Origin: Mesostigma viride
Lineage: Eukaryota; Streptophyta; Mesostigmatophyceae; Mesostigmatales; Mesostigmataceae
Direction: 5' to 3'
Assembly: GCA_009746045.1 (NCBI GenBank)
Contig: RPFO01002105.1
Location: forward strand, 1-22,635
DNA: 22,635 bases
Below are positions 17,898 to 22,635 of the stretch, piece after piece. The notes beneath the pieces are model-generated. The model made no database searches, was not told the DNA's origin, and worked only from the letters and a program-made list of their open reading frames with translations. The position numbers and the translations under genes are program-made. How positions within the stretch are numbered: position 1 is the stretch's first letter; every line of letters begins with the position of its first letter.

Positions 17898-18432
17898 GCT
17901 TGCGGAAGGGGGCCATCTTCCTCTCTTTTCTCGCGAGCTTGTCCCTCGCAATCTGTTCTTTCCTCAGCTTCTCCCGCTGTTTCTTACTATCTTCCGCCTG
18001 CTCCTGGCGCCTCTTTTCTCTCGCGATTCTTTCCTGTTCCTCCGCCCTGGCCACTCGGTTTCTGGCTTCCTGCACCTTCCACTTCTCGAAAAGGACGTCC
18101 TGGTCGCTGAAAAGCTTGTCCATGTCGACTCTGGACCTGATTTCGAGAGGCACCCTCGCCTTGACAGCATCCTTGACTCTCATGATTCGCGAAACCTCGG
18201 GGGTCTCGTCAAGGAGCTGGCGCAGGACCATGTATCTCTGCAGGATATACCGGGGCTCCGGGTCGGGATGCTTCCTATTCCCACGATTAGCTACGAACCT
18301 GTCGACGCACCCATCCGTAATGGTGCTGCCTAAACAGCCCTCCATGAGACACTGAATCAGCTGGTCCTTTTCGTTTTCGTCCGCTCCCAAAAGCTCGTGG
18401 GCCCGGGACAGGACACCTTGGACGTTCCCCAT
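17833..18432 (-). CDS. MGNVxGV protein with long charged coiled-coil, unknown function
   Basis: I choose the ATG at 18432, giving 199 residues that start MGNVQGVLSRAHELLG. Gly2 with the following residues is a plausible N-myristoylation signal. The first 50 residues align with those of the gene at 20108-20725 (MGNVxGV, EK, L, GCL, V). The middle holds RYILQRYMVLRQLLDE. Residues 115-175 are very rich in Arg, Lys, Glu and Gln (EQERIAREKRRQEQ) and should form a long charged helix or coiled coil. The tail is Pro-rich. AAAATATATTCCCG on the minus strand about 40-54 nt before the ATG is a likely promoter. A membrane-anchored scaffold role is possible but only inferred. Confidence 0.65.
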   Translation of the reverse strand: MGNVQGVLSRAHELLGADENEKDQLIQCLMEGCLGSTITDGCVDRFVANRGNRKHPDPEPRYILQRYMVLRQLLDETPEVSRIMRVKDAVKARVPLEIRSRVDMDKLFSDQDVLFEKWKVQEARNRVARAEEQERIAREKRRQEQAEDSKKQREKLRKEQIARDKLARKERKMAPFRKLTTIWSPAPKESQPPPAPSVQ

Positions 18433-18975
18433 GGCTGCTGTAGGAGGAGAGCATCGTCTCACTTCGACGACGGGAATATATTTTCATTTGTTGTCAGCCA
18501 CGTACACAACGGGCAGCGCGCGCGCGGCCTCGGGGTGTCAGGGGCGGTGCACACATCCGCTAAACGTTAATATATAACTCTATTTCCCCCAAAATTCCGT
18601 AGGCGGAGTGCGTCGTGACGGAGGTCGTGCTGCGTGTGGTCACTTTCCGTGTGGTGCTGGGTTCGAACCTCCGTAGTGTCATGGATTAAAGGTTTTATGA
18701 TTTTTTCTTTTTTTTATATTTTTGCTTTGGATTTTGATATTGTTTACCTTAGCAACCAACACACGTGAGGAAAGTAATGAGACTTGCTTTCATTCATTTT
18801 TAGAATCACATAGCTGCTAGGGCGGCCTCCCTGTTGGCTTTCTGGTTCGACTGCATTACCGTCTTGTTTTGCCCTTGACCAGGAAATTGGTTTTTAAGGT
18901 GCTCGACGTACACACGGGCCGGTCCCACTTGACACACCGCCCGATTTATGTCACCCTGTCCGCGGACGTGTCGCG
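18433..18975. promoter_or_regulatory. Intergenic region with AT-rich tracts and a tRNA-like B-box
   Basis: These 543 nt separate two divergent genes. They hold the AATATATTC promoter candidate of the minus gene (18472-18486), an AT stretch AATATATAAC near 18570, a GGTTCGAACCT sequence at 18660-18670 with flanking inverted arms (18618-18625 and 18667-18674), and a T-rich block at 18700-18735. A short ORF at 18806-19045 crosses the right part. I see no confident gene here. Confidence 0.4.
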
Positions 18976-19045
18976 ATGGACGAGATCCTGTCCGGGTTGT
19001 CCAAGCTGAAGAGGATCCGCGAGGAGAATGCGGACGATAAGGCAC
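18806..19045 (-). CDS. Doubtful short ORF (79 aa)
   Basis: The C-terminal half (INRAVCQVGPARVYVEHLKN, then QSNQKANREAALAAM) reads like real protein, while the first 30 residues are the antisense of the gene at 18976. The true start may be later or the piece may be the remnant of a lost gene. It overlaps the start and promoter of the plus-strand gene, which argues against both being expressed as drawn. Confidence 0.25.
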   Translation of the reverse strand: MPYRPHSPRGSSSAWTTRTGSRPSRHVRGQGDINRAVCQVGPARVYVEHLKNQFPGQGQNKTVMQSNQKANREAALAAM

Positions 19046-19352
19046 TCACGGGACGGGGGGGGCACGAGGAAGCGGTTTTAAATGAACTGAAACACGACGT
19101 CCGCACCGTGCTAATGACCGAGTCCACATTGCTGGACCCGGAATCCATCCTGTCCATATGGAGACTGGTCACTGCGGCCGACGAACGCTTGCACAGGCGG
19201 GGGGGGCGCTGTTTTGGAGAGTGGTGGTCGGCGGTATCACGACCCGCGCGTCTAAACTGCCAACAAGCGAACGGGCCGCGTTCGTGGTGCGCGAGCTACT
19301 TAAGGCGGTCGGCGCGCCCTCGCAACTAAAAAACAGCGCGACTAGAAAGTAA
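18976..19352 (+). CDS. Small helical protein of unknown function, one frameshift
   Basis: I do not recognise this protein. The ATG at 18976 begins MDEILSGLSKLKRIREEN, followed by a helical region with EAVLNELKHDVRTVLMTE and ILSIWRLVTAADERLHRR. The frame then breaks in the G8 run at 19199-19206. One added base joins it to ALFWRVVVGGITTRASKL and FVVRELLKAVGAPS, ending at the TAA at 19350-19352, with 126 codons in total. The residues on both sides of the run look equally folded, which supports a single gene. It has no membrane segment or known motif. Confidence 0.55.
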
Positions 19353-19511
19353 ACGCGTGCATGCCGCGCGCCCCGCGCGAGAATCCAACAAGATACCCAT
19401 GCAAGCAAGCAAATTTATTGGGAATTTATTCATTTGTAAATAAATACACGACCCCCACTTGTCGTCCACTCATGATCAAACATAACACACTGAAATAAGA
19501 TCTATAATACA
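19353..19511. terminator. Convergent 3' spacer with polyadenylation-like signals
   Basis: This is an AT-rich spacer between convergent genes. AAATAAATAC at about 19437-19446 contains an AATAAA signal for the plus gene, and AATAAATT-type sequences read on the minus strand (19411-19430) could serve the other. It is a candidate transcript-end region only. Confidence 0.4.
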
Positions 19512-20108
19512 TCACACTTTTGCGAAGAAGCTGCGAATGTCGCCATCCCTGCGGGGGACGGGGCGCGGCGGCGGCGGAGGAGGAGGAGCAGCAGGCGCGG
19601 TCTCGGCAAAGTCGTCGTAGATTTCTGACACGCGCTCCCTCACGCGCGCGCTGGGGGGCGCCACCCTGTCGGCGAACCTCCTCAGCCTGCGCCTCACGCC
19701 CAGCCTGCTCTGGTTCTCCTCCTCCCGGTCCCGCCCCCGCTTCCTAGGTCTGCTCTGGCCCTCGCCCCCCGACTCCTCCTCCTCCTCCTGCTGCTCGCGT
19801 GCTCCAGGTGGGAATCCCCACACGCACCCCGGCGTGACAGGGCGCCCCCTCTGCCGGCGCCGCCCAGGGGGCGAAGGGAGCCCGCTCTCCCTCGCAGAGG
19901 CCAGACAGGCTGACAGGCGTGAGGGGGGAGGGGCGGGCGTCGCAGAGGCCTGGGATGGCACGTAGTCCAGGGGGCGGTGGTCTGGATGCTCCATGTAAAA
20001 CTGGTGCAATGTGTAGGTGGGGTCCTGGAGCTGCTTCCTCTCAAAAAGGATCTTCCACCTCTCCTTGGCCAGTGTGTCCAGCACCAGGTTATAAGCCCAG
20101 TCCCTCAT
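19512..20108 (-). CDS. Arg/Glu-rich protein with PCNA-binding-like C-terminal tail
   Basis: The ATG at 20108 overlaps the TGA of the upstream gene by one base (TGATG), giving 198 residues. The N-terminal 50 residues look folded (WAYNLVLDTLAKERWKILFE, then YTLHQFYMEHPDHRPLDYV). The rest is Pro-, Arg- and Glu-rich and probably disordered, with a basic patch PRKRGRDR and a poly-Pro run. The very C-terminus is DGDIRSFFAKV. Its IxxFF core at the extreme end matches PCNA-interacting peptides of replication and repair proteins, although the first Gln of the consensus is Asp here. A PCNA gene lies in the same window. The N-terminal domain is not recognised. Confidence 0.65.
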   Translation of the reverse strand: MRDWAYNLVLDTLAKERWKILFERKQLQDPTYTLHQFYMEHPDHRPLDYVPSQASATPAPPPSRLSACLASARESGLPSPPGRRRQRGRPVTPGCVWGFPPGAREQQEEEEESGGEGQSRPRKRGRDREEENQSRLGVRRRLRRFADRVAPPSARVRERVSEIYDDFAETAPAAPPPPPPPRPVPRRDGDIRSFFAKV

Positions 20109-20725
20109 CAAAGGGGGGCAGGGCCGCGCACTCTGAACAGCTTGTCGGAAATCGCGGAGACGAGGGCCGCCGTCTTCTGACGCCCCCAGGAATCGACAGA
20201 CGAAAACACGGCCTGCAGGTCCGCGATGGCGACGTCGTGGTTCGTGGGAAGATCACCGACGGCCACGACACAGTGGCAAATCATGTAGTCGGCGAAACGG
20301 CAGGCCTCCACCTCGCAGGACCGTTGAGAACGCATGCCGGCGTTGAACGCACGGGCCCACAAGTCGTCCCACTCCCCATCCTCCTGGGGTTGACGCCTCC
20401 CGCCCGACACCACGCGAAAATGGTACTCCCCTTCCGCAGCCTCGACGCGTTCCCACGAGGAGGTGAGCCGCTGGAAGGCGTCGGTGGCTTCTTGAATTCG
20501 GCATTTGTCTGGATGCAGCAAGAGCCTGAGACGTTTGTACACCTGGTTGGCTTCCTCTCTGTCCACCTGCAGCACAGCCGTCTTCCTATCTCGAACAGCG
20601 AGGTAAATCCTCACGACGTCGTCCGCCAAGGGCAAGCATCCCAGGAGAATTCGGTCGAGGAGATCGCTCTTCTCGCCATCTCGCAATTTGGCAGCGGACT
20701 GGACAACGCCTGCGACGTTCCCCAT
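20108..20725 (-). CDS. MGNVxGV protein with a J domain (DnaJ-like)
   Basis: I choose the ATG at 20725, which gives 205 residues starting MGNVAGVVQSAAKL, over a longer in-frame start at 21073 that would swallow the promoter region. The start is a plausible N-myristoylation site and is shared with the gene at 17833-18432. Residues about 56-90 contain a J-domain-like core: ANQVYKRLRLLLHPDKC, with HPD at 71-73, then ATDAFQRLTSSW. In J proteins HPD stimulates Hsp70 ATPase. The C-terminal half has a Cys/His-containing region (CEVEACRFADYMICHC) of unknown fold. It is probably a membrane-tethered co-chaperone of host Hsp70, by inference from the motif. Its stop overlaps the next gene's start. Confidence 0.75.
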   Translation of the reverse strand: MGNVAGVVQSAAKLRDGEKSDLLDRILLGCLPLADDVVRIYLAVRDRKTAVLQVDREEANQVYKRLRLLLHPDKCRIQEATDAFQRLTSSWERVEAAEGEYHFRVVSGGRRQPQEDGEWDDLWARAFNAGMRSQRSCEVEACRFADYMICHCVVAVGDLPTNHDVAIADLQAVFSSVDSWGRQKTAALVSAISDKLFRVRGPAPL

Positions 20726-21099
20726 GGAGCTGGCGGTCAGACGAGGAAGACGGTGGTGCCAAGCCAGCGGGGGGCTCGGGAGGGGCTCGGTGCAGCCCAC
20801 TTGATGATCCCGCGCCAAGTGGGTGGGCGGACGAGAGCCTGGTGGGCGGACGAAGATTCCGTCTGCTTCGAGTTCCCGCTGTCTTGGCTCCCCTTTGCCG
20901 CCCAAAATTTGCTTTTCCCGCGCCAGGGCGCCCGTGACATCAGCCGGATCTGGGCGCCCAAGTTCAAACGAACGGCCGGTGGGTATAAAGACCCGCTCGT
21001 TTGTCCGTGGGTCACCGCTCGACTGACGAACTCCCACCGCACTGACGGCTGACACCTCGCCGGACGGCTGCACTCCCTCTCTCAGACTCGCCTACCACC
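20726..21099 (+). promoter_or_regulatory. Promoter region with canonical TATA box
   Basis: TATAAA lies at 20984-20989, 111 nt before the next ATG, and the start context is ACCACCATGG, a textbook Kozak sequence. The longer TATA-to-ATG distance differs from the short AT-rich promoters of the viral genes. The region also serves the minus-strand J-domain gene from its other end, and I see no confident coding in it. Confidence 0.65.
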
Positions 21100-22635
21100 A
21101 TGGCAAACACGTTCGCATCGGCACAAGACCGGAAGATCGCCAACGGTGAGCTGCACGTGACTGCGACTGCGCCTGGTAGCCGCTGCAGTGTGTGTGTTTT
21201 CAGGGTAGATTGGGGGGTCTCGCTCGTGTCGCGTTTCTGGTCGCCTGTTGGGTATTTCTCGAGAAGGGGCGCGCCTGCCCGTCTTGTTCCATGGCTGAAG
21301 AGGTTCCTGGCACTTCCTTCGCGAGCTTACGTTCCTAGCAAGCTTACGTTTCCCTGCCTGCCTGCTCGTGATTTGTTCCATGGCTGAAGAGGGAAGGGCC
21401 AAGTAGCCACGGTTTATCTCGACCTGTCGTCTCGATCTTTTCCACATTCGGCGTTTCGCGTGCTTACGTTTCTCTTTCCCTTCTTCCCATGCCTGCCTGC
21501 TCGTGATTTGTTCCTCGGTGCGCTGCAGCCCGCTCCGGCATCGAATTGGGCACGAAGAGATACGCGCGGACCATCGGGGCAGACGACGGTCGAGTGTACA
21601 CCACCACGGCCATCGAGCCCGCTGGCGATGACCACCCCAACTCCCCTGGGATGCAAATCATGAACCAGCAGGTCGGGGCCGTCACGAATCGCCAAATCGC
21701 GGTGGTTTGGAAGCGCAAGAACGGTCAGCGTGTTGCCAAGGTGGTGTGCACCAACGCGAAGGGTGGCATCAGGTCCCGTCAATATGTCATCAATGTGGGC
21801 GGCGAGCAGCGATACGCAGTGCGTCCGGTTCCGTTCGGCGCAGTTCCGGTGGAGAACGCCGCAAAAACTGTTTTTTTGTGGGAGGAGCGCGGCGTGGCCT
21901 GCTTGCTGGACTCCTCCCGGTACTGCAACGAGTCTGATTTCATCCGGGACGCTGGCGAGGCGAAGAAGGAGCCCAACTGCGAGTTGGTGTTTGGGAACGT
22001 GCAGGGGGTGACCGCCCTGCGGGTGCGGACCACCCAACGGATTTGGGGGGGGCAAGAGCTGATTCTGGATCGCAGCGGCACGCGATTCTGTGTCAGCACC
22101 ACCGGCTCCCTTCCCGCTTTGACGCGCGAGAACCGCGCCTCCTGGGGGCATTCTGGACGTCCGGAGCGCCGCCCTAGCGGCATGACTTGGATGGAGGGCA
22201 GCGACAGCGGCAGCGACGGCGAGGAGGAGAAGGGTCTGGCACTCCTCTTGCGGGGGGAAGGGGGGTCTGGCAAGGCCGGGAGCAGCAAGGGGAAGGGGGG
22301 TTCTGGCATGGGGAGCGGCAAGGGGAAGGGGGGTTCTGGCATGGGGAGCGGCAAGGGGAAGGGGTGTTCTGGCAAGGGGAAGGGCGTGATGAGGGTGTGG
22401 GATGAGGAGGAGGAGGAGGAGGAGTCCGTGATGGAGGAGGAGGAGGAGGAGGAGGATTCGGAGGATGAGGATTGCGACGACCTCAAGGATGAGGACGAGG
22501 ATGACGACGGCGGCGAGCAGGGCACCGCGGTCCCTGCGATGTGTGCCATCAGCTGCTCTCCCTTCCTGCTGCGGGCGGCCGAGGATTGCAGTCGGAACGA
22601 TCAGCCGAGGGTCAAGCGTTCGCGCTCGGAGGGAT
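21100..22635 (+). CDS. Intron-containing SET-like domain protein, partial at window end
   Basis: Exon 1 is 21100-21145 (MANTFASAQDRKIAN plus one base), the intron is 21146-21528 (GTGAGC ... CTGCAG), and exon 2 runs open from 21529 to the window edge. The splice rejoins an Ala codon and avoids the stops in the intron. Exon 2 has CLLDSSRYCNESDFIRDAGE, then EPNCELVFGNVQGVTALRV, then GGQELILDR. This order (D..GN..FI ... PNC ... V ... GxEL..D) is that of the C-terminal half of SET methyltransferases. The catalytic NHSC stretch is replaced by RDAGEAKK, so activity is doubtful. After it comes a Ser/Gly/Lys repeat and two poly-Glu blocks. TATA box, Kozak context and intron suggest a host-type gene or recent host acquisition. 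Confidence 0.65.
21284..21514 (+). repeat. Duplicated segments inside the intron
   Basis: A 20-nt segment (TTGTTCCATGGCTGAAGAGG) is repeated exactly at 21284-21303 and 21373-21392. A 25-nt segment beginning TGCCTGCCTGCTCGTG is repeated at 21355-21379 and 21490-21514. GCTTACGTT occurs at 21325, 21342 and 21462. The copies look like a duplicated intron 3' region. Confidence 0.85.
22287..22385 (+). repeat. 33-nt tandem repeat coding Gly/Ser/Lys
   Basis: Two identical 33-nt units at 22287-22319 and 22320-22352 are followed by a third diverged, incomplete unit. The product is KGKGGSGMGSG repeats inside the SET-like protein, followed by GAG-coded acidic runs at about 22402-22470. Confidence 0.9.

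Noticed and set aside
17097-18432. CRISPR array or prokaryotic operon
   Set aside because: There are no regularly spaced repeats, no ribosome binding sites, and the gene content is of eukaryotic large DNA virus type.
18599-18680. A true tRNA gene
   Set aside because: The T-loop-like sequence is present, but I could not form a cloverleaf with a paired acceptor stem.
20725-21073. Longer start for the J-domain protein at 21073
   Set aside because: The extra 116 residues are low in structure and cover the TATA promoter. The MGNV start at 20725 matches the paralogue.

Overview
The window looks like part of a nucleocytoplasmic large DNA virus (Nucleocytoviricota), either a free viral genome or a copy integrated in a eukaryotic, probably algal, chromosome. 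The evidence is two double-jelly-roll major capsid protein genes placed head to head, a VLTF3-type late transcription factor, a PCNA sliding clamp, a KilA-N protein with a nuclease-like tail, and compact genes on both strands separated by short AT-rich promoter spacers in an otherwise GC-rich sequence. I cannot assign a family from sequence alone.

Layout. 1-2479 (minus): two tandem paralogues built from a repeated domain of about 150 residues; the one at the window edge is partial. 2590-3407 (minus): KilA-N plus nuclease-like protein. 3457-6856: divergent capsid gene pair. 6889-7749: a poly-glutamate acidic protein and a small conserved-looking protein, divergent. 7837-8631: PCNA with one in-frame TGA. 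8674-15783 (minus): the VLTF3 gene, split by a 5.9 kb insert that carries a Copia-type retroelement (Gag, zinc knuckles, integrase, retropepsin-like domain, 5' part of reverse transcriptase). The insert is bounded by good GT and AG splice signals in matching phase, so it may be removed as an intron. 15883-20725: small genes, including a membrane peptide, a zinc-ribbon protein, two MGNVxGV-starting proteins (one with a J domain) and a protein ending in a PCNA-binding-like tail. 21100 to the window end: a gene with a TATA box, Kozak-like start, one 383-nt intron and a SET-like domain, which looks more cellular than the rest.

One pattern runs through the whole window. Nearly every larger gene is broken by a single-base deletion. 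Most of these lie in G or C runs, and adding one base at each site returns an open frame with family motifs on both sides. This points to uncorrected homopolymer errors in the assembly more than to decay, although decay of an integrated copy cannot be excluded. The extreme left end (about 50-100) has long runs of G, T and A and is probably low quality.

Functionally, the viral genes cover virion structure (capsid pair, perhaps the repeat proteins), late transcription (VLTF3) and replication (PCNA and a possible PCNA partner). The retroelement and the intron-bearing SET-like gene show exchange with a eukaryotic genome.
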